DNA of 64,000 nucleotides from 9FT-COMBO-48-23 sp964400675 (GCA_964400675.1 CAYNVO010000001.1:288115-352114); one strand, 5' to 3'; shown: positions 25,748 through 34,472, counted from the stretch's first letter. Program-made: numbers and translations. Notes: generated by a model from the letters alone, not told the origin.

Positions 25748-26589
25748 AGTACTGCCTCCTTATGCCTGGCGCACCAGCATTGAATGTTAACGGCAACCGG
25801 CATACTGGCGATGTGTGCCGGGAAAACTTCGGCATGAACGGCTAATGCTGTCGTCCTGCCACCATAGCCCATCGGCCCGATGCCCAGGTTATTTACCCGC
25901 CGCAGTATTTCCTTTTCGAGCTTAGCAACTTCCGGGTCCGGATTGTGCTCGCCGACTTTGCGCAGCAGTGCCTTTTTAGACATCGCCATGGTTTTATCCG
26001 TTGTTCCGCCTATTCCGAGGCCGATAATGATTGGTGGACATGGGTTGCTGCCCGATTCATTAACCAGGTTTACCACAAAATCTATAATTCCCTGCCGCCC
26101 TTTTGCCGGAGGCATAACCGTCAGTCGGGAGCAGTTTTCTGAGCCGCCTCCTTTAGGTATCACGCTGATTTTAAGCTTATCGCCGGGGACGATATCGGTG
26201 TGAATGATTGCCGGCGTGTTATCCTTGGTGTTCACTCGTGCTGAGAATGGCTGGTTCACCATAGATTTGCGTAGATAGCCTTTTTCGTACCCCTGGCGAA
26301 CGCCTTCATTTATGCAGACATAAAGGTTACCGTCCTTTATGTGAGCTTCTTGTCCCAGCTCCAGCAATACCACTGCGGCGCCTGTGTCCTGACATAGGGG
26401 TATTTTATCCTTGGTGGAGATTTCGGTATTCTTAATAATTTGAGCTAATACGTCCTTAGCCACGGGTGACTCTTCTTTGTCTCTTGCCTGCTTGAGCGCT
26501 GTGAGCACATCTTCAGGGAGATAAAGGCAAGCTTCCTGGAACAGCTTGGATATGGTTTCGGTTATCTGTTTGCAATCGATGTCCCGCAT
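25744..26589 (-). CDS. Class I fumarate hydratase, alpha subunit
   Basis: The 281-residue protein matches the N-terminal half of iron-sulfur fumarases. Cluster cysteines are in LCQDTGAAV, GSENCSRLTVM and SNPCPPIIIGLGIGG. With the beta subunit at 21808 it makes oxygen-sensitive fumarase. It is 7 bases downstream of mdh and overlaps sdhA. Confidence 0.95.
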   Translation of the reverse strand: MRDIDCKQITETISKLFQEACLYLPEDVLTALKQARDKEESPVAKDVLAQIIKNTEISTKDKIPLCQDTGAAVVLLELGQEAHIKDGNLYVCINEGVRQGYEKGYLRKSMVNQPFSARVNTKDNTPAIIHTDIVPGDKLKISVIPKGGGSENCSRLTVMPPAKGRQGIIDFVVNLVNESGSNPCPPIIIGLGIGGTTDKTMAMSKKALLRKVGEHNPDPEVAKLEKEILRRVNNLGIGPMGYGGRTTALAVHAEVFPAHIASMPVAVNIQCWCARHKEAVL

Positions 26590-26596
26590 TGGCTGA

Positions 26597-27526
26597 TTAC
26601 TCCAATTTCATTATTTTGGCAAGCTCTCGCACGGCTTCGGCTGATTTCTTGAGTGCGGCGTTCTCCTCTGCGGTTAGCTTCAGCTCGATTATCTGCTCGA
26701 CACCGTTTTTACCTAATTTTGCGGGTACTCCGACAACTGCATCTTTTATTCCATATTCACCTTCAAGGTATACAGCGCAGGGTAGTATTCTTTTCTTATC
26801 CAGTAGTATAGACTTAATCATTTGTGCGGTAGCAGCCGCCGGTGCGTAGAAAGCGCTACCCGTCTTCAGCAGGGCAACTATCTCGCCGCCTCCCTTAATG
26901 GTTCGCTCCACGATTCTGTTTATAGTCTCTTGTGGAAGAAGCTCGGTTATCGGAATGCCACCTACGGTGGTCAATCTTGGAATGGCTACCATGGTATCTC
27001 CGTGACCACCTAGAAGGCAGGCGTGAACATCTGAGACCGACACGTCGAGCTCCTGCGCCAGAAAGGTTCTGAATCTGGCGGTATCCAGAATGCCTGACTG
27101 CCCGAAGACGCGATTTCGGGGAAATTTACTGACGTGAAGAGCCAGCTGTGTCATGGCATCTAATGGATTGGCAACCATGATAAGAATGCAGTTCGGTGAA
27201 TATTTCACCACCTGCTCGGTGACCGATTTTACGATATTCATATTGGTCAGCACCAGGTCATCACGGCTCATCCCCGGCTTTCTTGGTACGCCCGAGGTGA
27301 TGGCTATGATGTCAGATTTGGCGGTCTCTTCATAGGAATTGGTGCCGATGACTCTGGCATCGGAGCCGGTAATTGGTCCGGTCTGGAGCATGTCCAGCCC
27401 CTTGCCCTGGGGTAAGCCATCGACGATGTCCACAAGCACTACGTCGGCGTATCCCTTTTCGGCGATACGCTGGGCAAGTGTGGCTCCTACATTGCCGGCA
27501 CCGATGACGCTAACTTTGCTGCGCAC
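26597..27526 (-). CDS. mdh: Malate dehydrogenase (NAD-dependent)
   Basis: The 309-residue enzyme belongs to the LDH-like MDH group. It has GAGNVGATLAQRIAEKG for NAD binding, the substrate loop with GVPRKPGMSRDDL (Arg pair and Met-Ser typical of MDH not LDH), ANPLDAMTQ and the catalytic His in LLGGHGDTMV. It lies between icd and fumarase alpha, 10 bases after icd. Confidence 0.95.
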   Translation of the reverse strand: MRSKVSVIGAGNVGATLAQRIAEKGYADVVLVDIVDGLPQGKGLDMLQTGPITGSDARVIGTNSYEETAKSDIIAITSGVPRKPGMSRDDLVLTNMNIVKSVTEQVVKYSPNCILIMVANPLDAMTQLALHVSKFPRNRVFGQSGILDTARFRTFLAQELDVSVSDVHACLLGGHGDTMVAIPRLTTVGGIPITELLPQETINRIVERTIKGGGEIVALLKTGSAFYAPAAATAQMIKSILLDKKRILPCAVYLEGEYGIKDAVVGVPAKLGKNGVEQIIELKLTAEENAALKKSAEAVRELAKIMKLE

Positions 27527-27536
27527 TTTAGCCTCC

Positions 27537-28616
27537 TTATTTTTTGATTTTTTCGATTATTGCATCAGCAACCTCTGAGGTGGTTGCTGCAGTTTGATTG
27601 CGGTCTGACTTCAGGTCGTAGGTAACCTTTTTGCCTTCAGCGATGACATCGGCTATGGCTTTTTCCAGCTTATCTGCGGCTTCAGTTTCACCGATGTGGT
27701 GTAGCATCATGGTTGAAGAGAGCATCATAGCCATGGGATTTACTCTGTTCCGTCCGGCATATTTGGGAGCGCTACCGTGTGTAGGCTCAAAAACTGCTAT
27801 ATTATCACCCATATTGGCTCCGGGTGCAACACCGAGACCGCCAACCAGTCCGGCACAAAGGTCGGAGACGATGTCTCCATAGAGATTAGGCAGGACGATG
27901 ACATCGTAGTGTTGAGGATTTCTGGCGAGCCGCATGCACAATGCATCGATAACTACATCTTCGAATTCTATGTCCGGATATTCACTGGCTACTTCGCGTG
28001 CGGCAGCCAGAAAGAGACCGTCGGAGAACTTCAATATATTGGCTTTGTGAGCAGCACTGACTTTTTTTCTCTTATTAGCGCGGGCGTATTCAAAAGCGAA
28101 TTTGACGATACGCTTTGACGCTGTTTCGGAAATCGCTTTTATGCTGAAGCCGGAATCCTCTTTAACTTTTATCTGTGTAGTTTCGAGAATAAGCTTTGCC
28201 AGGCTAGCGCTCCCCAGGGTGTCCCTGGCGAATTCGATTCCACTGTAAAGATCTTCCGTATTCTCTCGGACAATCACTATATCTACGTTTTCAAATGGCG
28301 TGGGGACACCGGGGTAGGTTTTACATGGGCGGAGGCAGGCGTAGAGGTCTAAACTCTGCCTTAGGGCTACATTGACGCTCCTGAAGCCGGTGCCTATCGG
28401 TGTGGTTACCGGACCTTTCAGGGCTACTTTGTTCTTCTTTATAGATTCGAGAACATTGTCAGGTAAAGGTGTGCCGAACTTATCCTGAGCTCCCTGGCCG
28501 ATTATTCCAATTTCCCACTCGAATTTAATGCCTGTGGCTTCTAATACTCTTTTAGCCGCTTCGGTAATCTCAGGGCCAGTTCCATCACCGGGTATAAGAG
28601 TCAACTTGTAAGGCAT
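27537..28616 (-). CDS. NAD-type isocitrate dehydrogenase (isocitrate/isopropylmalate dehydrogenase family)
   Basis: The 359-residue enzyme starts TLIPGDGTGPEITEAAKRVL and carries the isocitrate-type substrate motif RENTEDLYSGIEF, where Ser/Asn and Arg contacts favour isocitrate over isopropylmalate. The aspartates DALCMRLARNPQ and NLYGDIVSDL bind metal. An alternative start at ATG 28631 gives five more residues; neither has a clear ribosome binding site. Isopropylmalate or homoisocitrate as substrate cannot be excluded, but the TCA neighbours favour isocitrate. Confidence 0.88.
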   Translation of the reverse strand: MPYKLTLIPGDGTGPEITEAAKRVLEATGIKFEWEIGIIGQGAQDKFGTPLPDNVLESIKKNKVALKGPVTTPIGTGFRSVNVALRQSLDLYACLRPCKTYPGVPTPFENVDIVIVRENTEDLYSGIEFARDTLGSASLAKLILETTQIKVKEDSGFSIKAISETASKRIVKFAFEYARANKRKKVSAAHKANILKFSDGLFLAAAREVASEYPDIEFEDVVIDALCMRLARNPQHYDVIVLPNLYGDIVSDLCAGLVGGLGVAPGANMGDNIAVFEPTHGSAPKYAGRNRVNPMAMMLSSTMMLHHIGETEAADKLEKAIADVIAEGKKVTYDLKSDRNQTAATTSEVADAIIEKIKK

Positions 28617-28662
28617 GATTCGTGCTACCATTCAAAAGTTAATTATTATTTTACGCCCGTAT

Positions 28663-28722
28663 CTGTCATTCTGAGCAGAGCGAAGAATCTCCAGACCCTT
28701 CGCTATCGCTCAGGGTGACAAT
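28663..28722. repeat. Dispersed TGTCATTCTGAG-type repeat
   Basis: The segment opens TGTCATTCTGAGCAGAGCGAAGAATCT and ends CGCTCAGGGTGACA. It belongs to the same family as those at 36691 and 41631 but is shorter. It separates icd from the aconitase-like small subunit gene. Confidence 0.7.
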
Positions 28723-28737
28723 AAATCTCTTAAGATA

Positions 28738-29247
28738 TCAGAGTTCAAAGTTGCCGTGTTTGGTTATATAGGGAACTAGTCCACCTTCGTCGAGTATGTC
28801 CAGCATGACCTTCGGAATTTTACCAGAGGTGAGTTTGGAACCTTTGGTCAGGTCATTAACTACGCCTGTGGTCAAATTCACCTCTATTTTATCACCGGCG
28901 TCAATTTTGTCAGTGTCGCAAATCAGGACTGGCAAGCCCTGGTTTATGGCGTTTCTGAAAAAGATGCGGGCAACCGATTTTGCCAGTATAGCGCTCGCCC
29001 CGGCCATTTTAATAACTAAGGCAGCATGTTCCCGGCTGGAACCAAGCCCGAAGTTCTTGCCGGCAACTATGAAGTCGCCACGCTTAACTTTCTCGGCGAA
29101 AGTTGGGTCGGCATCTTCCATAACGTGTTTGGCTAACTCCGGCAGATTGCTTCTCAGGTTTGCGTATTTGCCCGGTATGATATGGTCGGTAGATATGTTG
29201 TCACCGAACTTGAAAGCTTTACCTTTAAGGATTTTGTCGGGCATCAT
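28738..29247 (-). CDS. Aconitase/3-isopropylmalate dehydratase-family small subunit
   Basis: The 169-residue swivel-domain protein has GDNISTDHIIPGKYA and the family motif GKNFGLGSSREHAALVIK. It completes the active site with the large subunit just upstream (overlap of 4 bases, ATGA). LeuD-type proteins of this length work in leucine synthesis, but the TCA block context suggests an aconitase or homoaconitase role. Sequence alone cannot separate these. Confidence 0.9.
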   Translation of the reverse strand: MMPDKILKGKAFKFGDNISTDHIIPGKYANLRSNLPELAKHVMEDADPTFAEKVKRGDFIVAGKNFGLGSSREHAALVIKMAGASAILAKSVARIFFRNAINQGLPVLICDTDKIDAGDKIEVNLTTGVVNDLTKGSKLTSGKIPKVMLDILDEGGLVPYITKHGNFEL

Positions 29248-30497
29248 GATACCTTTCTCGGGTCGGTGATTTCGCCGGTTAATGCTGAAGCTGCGGCTGT
29301 AGCCGGACTGGCAAGGTATATCGAGGCTTCCGGGTTGCCCATCCGACCTTTGAAGTTGCGGTTAGCTGTCGACAGGCAGACTTCGTTATCGCCCAGAACG
29401 CCCTGGTGAAGACCGAGGCATGCGGCGCATCCGGGTGGGAGTATCATAGCACCAGCCGCAGCCAGAACTTGAATATAGCCAATCCTCATGGCTTTGGTCA
29501 GGACTTGCTGTGACGCCGGAGCTATGATTAACCTGACGCTTGGGTGGCGTTTCTTCTTTTTAAGAATGGCGGCAGCTATAGCCAGGTCTTCAAGTCGACC
29601 GTTGGTGCAGGTGCCGATGAAAACCTGGTCGATTTTGGTGCCGGCTAGCATGTTTACCGGAGCCACATTGTCCACTGTGTGAGGCATGGCTACCATAGGT
29701 TCGAGCTCAGAGGCGTTGATGATTACAGAGCGTTCGTAATCGGCGTCGGCATCCGGTTGGAGAGCCCGGTACTTATTGCCTCTGCCTTGAGTCGCCAGGT
29801 ATCTTCTGGTGGCATTGTCGCTGGGGAAAATGCCTACCTTGGCGCCGGCTTCCACTGCCATATTGGCTATGGTCAAGCGTTGCGAGATGGTCATGCTGGC
29901 TACCGCGTCACCGTTGAATTCCAGTGCTTTGTAGGTGGCGCCGTCAGCTCCGAGTGCGCCGATGAGATGGAGGACAAGGTCTTTGACATTGACCCATTTT
30001 TGAAATCTGCCGCTGATGCTGATTTTGAAGGTCTCCGGTACTCTGAACCATGTTTTGCCCAGGGCGAAGGCAATCGCGATATCGCTGGAACCCATTCCGG
30101 TGGCAAAGGAACCTAGACCTCCGGCAGTTACTGTATGGGAGTCGGCACCGACGATGATATCCCCGGGATTGGCAAACATCTCAGCCACCAGCTGATGGCA
30201 TATTCCGCTGCCGCCTTCGAAAATCAGGCAGCCGGTTTCATCAGCGAATCTGCGCAAAAATTTATGGTCATTTGACAATTCCCGGTTAGGGCTGGGTATA
30301 GCATGGTCGAGGAAAATAGCGGTTCGCTGTGGATTGGCCAGGCGCCCGTGTTTGACCTCTTTGAATTGGCGTATAGTTAAAGGTCCGGTGGTGTCCTGGA
30401 CAAAGGCCAGGTCTACATTAGCAATGACTATATCGCCGGTCCTGGCATCGGTTCCTGATTTCTCACTTAGGATTTTCTCACTTAGGGTTTTCCCCAT
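29244..30497 (-). CDS. Aconitase/3-isopropylmalate dehydratase-family large subunit
   Basis: The 417-residue protein has three Fe-S cluster cysteines, one in IGTCTNGRLEDL and two in LPPGCAACLG, plus GADSHTVTAGGLGSFATGMGS. Substrate class is not clear: the length is like LeuC and homoaconitase (about 420 residues), much shorter than bacterial AcnA. No other aconitase lies in the window, and it is encoded between an OadA-like gene and isocitrate dehydrogenase, so it likely provides the citrate to isocitrate step. Confidence 0.9.
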   Translation of the reverse strand: MGKTLSEKILSEKSGTDARTGDIVIANVDLAFVQDTTGPLTIRQFKEVKHGRLANPQRTAIFLDHAIPSPNRELSNDHKFLRRFADETGCLIFEGGSGICHQLVAEMFANPGDIIVGADSHTVTAGGLGSFATGMGSSDIAIAFALGKTWFRVPETFKISISGRFQKWVNVKDLVLHLIGALGADGATYKALEFNGDAVASMTISQRLTIANMAVEAGAKVGIFPSDNATRRYLATQGRGNKYRALQPDADADYERSVIINASELEPMVAMPHTVDNVAPVNMLAGTKIDQVFIGTCTNGRLEDLAIAAAILKKKKRHPSVRLIIAPASQQVLTKAMRIGYIQVLAAAGAMILPPGCAACLGLHQGVLGDNEVCLSTANRNFKGRMGNPEASIYLASPATAAASALTGEITDPRKVS

Positions 30498-30503
30498 TAA
30501 AAC

Positions 30504-32456
30504 CTAACCGATTGTGGCGAGTATGGTGCCTCCGCTTACTTTGTCGCCGGGTTTGCAATCTATGGATTTAATCTTGCCAGCGACTGGAGAAACTATTTCA
30601 TTCTCCATCTTCATGGCTTCCAGGACCACTATGCCCGCGTTTGCCTTGACCACATCGCCTTCCTTCACCATATAGCGGATTATGGTGCCCGGTATCGGGG
30701 CTAGCACTGGAGTCTCACCGGCAGCGACCGTTGGCTTGGAAGGTGCCGGAGCTTCCTTCTCTGCCGGTGCCGCTGGCGCTGCTGGTGCTGCTGGTGCAGC
30801 CGGTGGTTGTGGTGGGGCGTAGGCAGGTGGTGGTGCATATGTCGGATGAGGAGCAAATGCAGCCGGGCCACCTATAGGCTCGACCTCGACCTTGTAATAT
30901 TCATCGCGGACGTAGACATTGAATGTCCTGATTGCTGGTCCTCTGGTTGGTGCTTTCTCTTCAACCTTCTTATCCTCAACTTTGCCAGCTTTGGCTTTGG
31001 CAATTAGCGCTTCTTCTCTTTTTACGTCTTCCAGGGTCTTAGGCCTGGTTTCTGGCGGGGGTGTCTCTAAACCGTATTTCCACTTAAGAAAGCGCATGCC
31101 GGTCTGAGGATAAAGTGCGTAAATAAGTACGTCACCGATGTCTTTAGCGATATCTTTTGTCGCCTCTTTGGCTTTTGCCAGTTCAGGTTCAAGAATATCT
31201 GCCGGTCGGGATGTAATTGGTGTTTCCCCTCGTTCATAGCCTTTGAGTACTGCTTTCTGTATCTCCTTATCAATTGGTGCTGGTGGTTTACCGTACAGCC
31301 CGTATACATAATCCTTAACTTCTTTGGATACCATTTTATATCTACCGAAGAGCACGTTCTGAACTGCCTGGACGCCGACTATCTGGCTGGTTGGCGTAAC
31401 CAGTGGCGGGTAGCCGAGTTCCTTTCGAGTTCTGGGGAGTTCAGCATAGACTTCCTGGAGGCGGTCGATGGCGTTGGCTTCTTTCAGTTGGGCAACCATG
31501 TTACTGAACATGCCCCCGGGGATTTGATGCCATAGCACACCTGTGTCGATGACAGATATCTTGGTTGTGTCCAAAAAATCTCTGTATTTAGGGGCAATAG
31601 ACTCGAAGTATTCACCCAGTTTAAGCAGATGTTCTAATCTGATTCCGGTATCTCTGGGAGTGCCGCTGAGGGCAACCACGATTGGCTCTACCGCCGGGTG
31701 AGAGGTGCGCAAGGCGAAGGGAGCAATGCAGGTATCTATAAAATCGACTCCAGCCTCGATGGCTTTCAGGAAGCTCATATAAGCCATGCCGCTGGTGAAA
31801 TGGCTATGCAAATTGACCGGTATCTTCAGAGCCTGTTTCAAAGCTTTGATTAGCTCGTAGGCATCATCCGGTGCAATTAGTCCAGCCATGTCCTTGATGC
31901 ACAGGCTGTCAGCCCCCATATCTTGTATGATAAGTGCCTTGTTTATGAAATACTCGATGTTGTATATAGGACCGCCCAGCTTGGGTTCTGTAAGCGAGTA
32001 GCACAGTGTTCCCTGGATATGCTTCTTCTTATCCTGTATGGCTTTAAAGGCAGTTATGAAGTTGCGTTCGTCATTGACGGCATCGAAGACGCGGAATACG
32101 TCGATACCGCAGTCGGCGGCGTGGTGTACGAATGCGGTGACTACATCATCGGCATAATTGCGATAGCCGACCAGGTTCTGACCGCGAAGTAGCATTTGCA
32201 ACCTGGTGTCGGGCATCAGCTTTTTCAAGATGCGGATTCTTTCCCAGGGGTCTTCATTCAGAAACCGGGTCATGACGTCAAAAGTGGCGCCACCCCAGAC
32301 TTCCATGGACCAGAATCCTGCCTTGTTCATCTCCGGGGCAATGGGCTCCATGTCAGCAGTTCGCATCCTGGTGGCAAAGAGAGATTGATGGCCATCACGC
32401 AGCGTGAGGTCAGTAATTTTTAATGGATTCTTTCCGCTTCCCTTGCTTGGACTCAT
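30504..32456 (-). CDS. OadA/5S-type carboxyltransferase fused to a biotin carrier domain
   Basis: The 650-residue protein has an HMGL-like carboxyltransferase domain (DLTLRDGHQSLFATRMR, metal and pyruvate binding), a central conserved carboxylase region, an Ala/Pro-rich linker (about residues 535-580), and a C-terminal biotinyl domain with EAMKMENEI where the Lys is biotinylated. It transfers CO2 between biotin and pyruvate/oxaloacetate. Start ATG 32456 is set by GAGAGGAGG six bases upstream. Neighbours are a PccB-like carboxyltransferase and a small subunit, so it may be the 5S+1.3S part of a transcarboxylase. Pyruvate carboxylase subunit B or oxaloacetate decarboxylase alpha are alternatives. 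Confidence 0.93.
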   Translation of the reverse strand: MSPSKGSGKNPLKITDLTLRDGHQSLFATRMRTADMEPIAPEMNKAGFWSMEVWGGATFDVMTRFLNEDPWERIRILKKLMPDTRLQMLLRGQNLVGYRNYADDVVTAFVHHAADCGIDVFRVFDAVNDERNFITAFKAIQDKKKHIQGTLCYSLTEPKLGGPIYNIEYFINKALIIQDMGADSLCIKDMAGLIAPDDAYELIKALKQALKIPVNLHSHFTSGMAYMSFLKAIEAGVDFIDTCIAPFALRTSHPAVEPIVVALSGTPRDTGIRLEHLLKLGEYFESIAPKYRDFLDTTKISVIDTGVLWHQIPGGMFSNMVAQLKEANAIDRLQEVYAELPRTRKELGYPPLVTPTSQIVGVQAVQNVLFGRYKMVSKEVKDYVYGLYGKPPAPIDKEIQKAVLKGYERGETPITSRPADILEPELAKAKEATKDIAKDIGDVLIYALYPQTGMRFLKWKYGLETPPPETRPKTLEDVKREEALIAKAKAGKVEDKKVEEKAPTRGPAIRTFNVYVRDEYYKVEVEPIGGPAAFAPHPTYAPPPAYAPPQPPAAPAAPAAPAAPAEKEAPAPSKPTVAAGETPVLAPIPGTIIRYMVKEGDVVKANAGIVVLEAMKMENEIVSPVAGKIKSIDCKPGDKVSGGTILATIG

Positions 32457-32486
32457 GCTTATGCCTCCTCTCAATAAGTGTTAGTT

Positions 32487-32696
32487 TTAGCTTCTCTGAT
32501 TGTGTCTTCTCGCCTGCCAGTTAGTTCTGGCTCTCATCAATTCCTGGCGTCCAAAAAGCCGCCATGTGCTGGTTTCAGGGTAAGGCGTAACTGTAATAAT
32601 GGAAGGCACTGCTTGTGCCTGTCCTTGCCCTTGCCCTTCCTGTTCCATGTAGGCGTTAATCGCCCCCAATATTGCGGCTACCACGGTTTTGTGCAT
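32487..32696 (-). CDS. Small subunit of biotin-dependent carboxyltransferase (OadG/epsilon-like)
   Basis: A 69-residue protein between the two carboxyltransferase genes. The N-terminal helix KTVVAAILGAINAYMEQE resembles short cytosolic forms of Na-pump decarboxylase gamma or acyl-CoA carboxylase accessory subunits. The C-terminal WRLFGRQELMRAR matches the conserved WR..GR...M..R tail of those small subunits. A Gly-Gln repeat (EGQGQGQAQ), encoded by GGGCAA-like hexamers, joins both halves. No membrane helix is obvious. It is the first linked gene after the carboxyltransferase (12 bases). Confidence 0.75.
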   Translation of the reverse strand: MHKTVVAAILGAINAYMEQEGQGQGQAQAVPSIITVTPYPETSTWRLFGRQELMRARTNWQARRHNQRS

Positions 32697-32708
32697 TTTA
32701 ATTACTCT

Positions 32709-34259
32709 CTACAACGGGATATTACCGTGTTTTTTTGGTGGATTGGTATCGGTCTTGTTACGCAGCATGTCCAGTGCTTTAATCACTTTCGGTCGTGTGC
32801 TTCTGGGGTCGATGACATCGTCAATATAGCCCTTGCTGGCAGCTATATAGGGATTGGCGAATTTGTCCCTGTACTCAGCAATCAGTTTCTGTCTTGTCTC
32901 CTCCGGCTTTTCCGACTTATCTATAGTGTCTTTGAAGACGATGTTCACGGCACCATCCGGTCCCATCACGGCGATTTCAGCCGTTGGCCAGGCATAGTTT
33001 ATATCGCCGCGCAGGTTTTTGCTGCTCATGACCACAAAAGCTCCGCCGTAAGCTTTGCGGGTGATGATGCTTATCTTGGGCACGGTGGCTTCAGCGTAGG
33101 CATATAGGAACTTGGCGCCGTGCCTGATGATGCCTCTGTATTCTTGTTCGCTGCCCGGCATATACCCGGGCACATCTACGAGTGTAATCAGGGGAATATT
33201 AAAGCAATCGCAAAATCTGACGAACCTGGCGCCTTTATCTGCGGCATCAACATCTATTGCGCCGGCATATACTGCCGGCTGCTGGGCTACTATCCCCACG
33301 CTGTAGCCGCCCATCCTGGCGAAGCCGACGATGAGGTTATTGGCAAAATTATCGTGCACCTCCAGAAAATCGCCGTTGTCTATAATTTTGAGTATGACAT
33401 TTTTCATATCGTAGGTTTTGTTCGGGTCATCGGGGATAACGTGGAGCAATTCCTCGTCCATTCGGTTCGCGTCGTCTGCGGTATCGATGAAAGGCGGGTC
33501 AGCCAGGTTGTTTTGCGGCAGAAAGCTTAACAGCCGGCGTATCGCTCCGAGACATTTTTTGTCATCGTCTGCCACAAAGTGACAGTTACCGCTTTTGATG
33601 GCGTGTGTCATAGCGCCGCCCAATTCCTCGAAACTAATTTCTTCTCCGGTAACCGACTTGATTACTGCCGGGCCGGTAATATACATCTGGCCTGTGTTCT
33701 TGACCATGAAGATGAAGTCGGTTATGGCTGGGGAATAGACAGCGCCTCCGGCACAGGGGCCCATAACCGCCGAAATCTGCGGTACAACACCTGAATAGAT
33801 GGTGTTTCGCATGAATATGTCACCGTAGCCTGCCAGGCTTTCTACCCCCTCCTGTATTCGAGCACCACCTGAGTCGAGCAAGCCTATTATAGGGGCGCCG
33901 TTTTTGGCTGCCAGGTCCATGGCTTTGCAGATTTTTTCCGAAGCCACTTTTGACAGCGAACCACCGAAAACGGTGAAGTCCTGGGAAAAGACGAAGGCAG
34001 TTCGGCCGTCGATTTTGCCGTATCCGGTGACTACAGCGTCGCCGAGAACTCTCTGCTTTTCGGCTCCGAGGTCAGTGCAGCGGTGTAGAGCAAACGGGTC
34101 GAGTTCTTCAAAGGTGCCCGGGTCGAAGAGGAGCTGAATCCGCTCCCTGGCGGTAAGCTTGCCCTGCTTGTGCTGCGTTTCTATGCGCCTGGCTCCGCCG
34201 CCAGCCATAGCTTTTTCTCTTAATTCTCTTAGTTCGGTGATTTTTTCCTCAATTCCCAT
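32709..34259 (-). CDS. Acyl-CoA carboxylase/transcarboxylase 12S-type carboxyltransferase (PccB/MmdA family)
   Basis: The 516-residue protein is a crotonase-fold biotin-dependent carboxyltransferase with MGPCAGGAVYSPAITDF, the GGAMTHAIKSGNCHF segment, DVPGYMPGSEQE and KAYGGAFVVMSSKNL. The family carries propionyl-CoA, methylmalonyl-CoA or acetyl-CoA. Start ATG 34259 is supported by GGAAGGTAAGG upstream; the open frame to 34427 extends into repeat DNA and is not real coding. It is the first gene of the long carbon-metabolism block. No biotin carboxylase subunit gene occurs in the window. Confidence 0.94.
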   Translation of the reverse strand: MGIEEKITELRELREKAMAGGGARRIETQHKQGKLTARERIQLLFDPGTFEELDPFALHRCTDLGAEKQRVLGDAVVTGYGKIDGRTAFVFSQDFTVFGGSLSKVASEKICKAMDLAAKNGAPIIGLLDSGGARIQEGVESLAGYGDIFMRNTIYSGVVPQISAVMGPCAGGAVYSPAITDFIFMVKNTGQMYITGPAVIKSVTGEEISFEELGGAMTHAIKSGNCHFVADDDKKCLGAIRRLLSFLPQNNLADPPFIDTADDANRMDEELLHVIPDDPNKTYDMKNVILKIIDNGDFLEVHDNFANNLIVGFARMGGYSVGIVAQQPAVYAGAIDVDAADKGARFVRFCDCFNIPLITLVDVPGYMPGSEQEYRGIIRHGAKFLYAYAEATVPKISIITRKAYGGAFVVMSSKNLRGDINYAWPTAEIAVMGPDGAVNIVFKDTIDKSEKPEETRQKLIAEYRDKFANPYIAASKGYIDDVIDPRSTRPKVIKALDMLRNKTDTNPPKKHGNIPL

Positions 34260-34298
34260 ACGCCTTACCTTCCCATGTACGATTGCCGCAGATAGAGC

Positions 34299-34326
34299 AT
34301 TGTAACATATTTCGTCGAGCCTTGAA
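34299..34326 (-). promoter_or_regulatory. Promoter for the carboxyltransferase/TCA gene block
   Basis: On the minus strand TTCAAG (34321-34326) and TACAAT (34299-34304) are 16 bp apart. Transcription near 34292 gives a leader of about 33 bases. Confidence 0.5.
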
Positions 34327-34357
34327 TAGCGTATAGGCACATATCTGACCCATTGTC

Positions 34358-34420
34358 TGTCATTCTGACCCTGACCCTGACCCTGAGCCGAAAGCGAAGG
34401 GGAAGGGGAAGGGGAAGAAT
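34358..34420. repeat. Dispersed repeat with CCCTGA hexamers (inverted partner at 36374)
   Basis: TGTCATTC is followed by three CTGACC/CCCTGA hexamers, AGCCGAAAGCGAAGG and three GGAAGG-type hexamers. The reverse complement occurs at 36374-36425, on the other side of folP-folK-queD. Confidence 0.8.
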
Positions 34421-34454
34421 CGCACACATTGACTACATAACAGATTGCCTTGCA

Positions 34455-34463
34455 TGGTAGAAT
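34455..34463 (+). promoter_or_regulatory. Extended -10 promoter for folP (leaderless type)
   Basis: TGGTAGAAT is an extended -10 box (TGN then TAGAAT at 34458-34463). No good -35 lies at 16-18 bp. The folP ATG begins 9 bases after the box, so the transcript has little or no leader. Confidence 0.45.
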
Positions 34464-34472
34464 AGAGACCTG

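Noticed and set aside
32478..33107. 209-residue plus-strand ORF over the carboxyltransferase genes
   Set aside because: Antisense to two well-supported genes and has no recognisable motif.
34260..34427. N-terminal extension of the 12S-type carboxyltransferase
   Set aside because: The added residues are Gly-Gln and Ser-Pro repeats from intergenic repeat DNA, and a good ribosome binding site precedes ATG 34259.
34429..34463. TTGACT at 34429 as -35 box of folP
   Set aside because: The spacing to TAGAAT is 23 bp, too long for sigma-70; the extended -10 reading was used.
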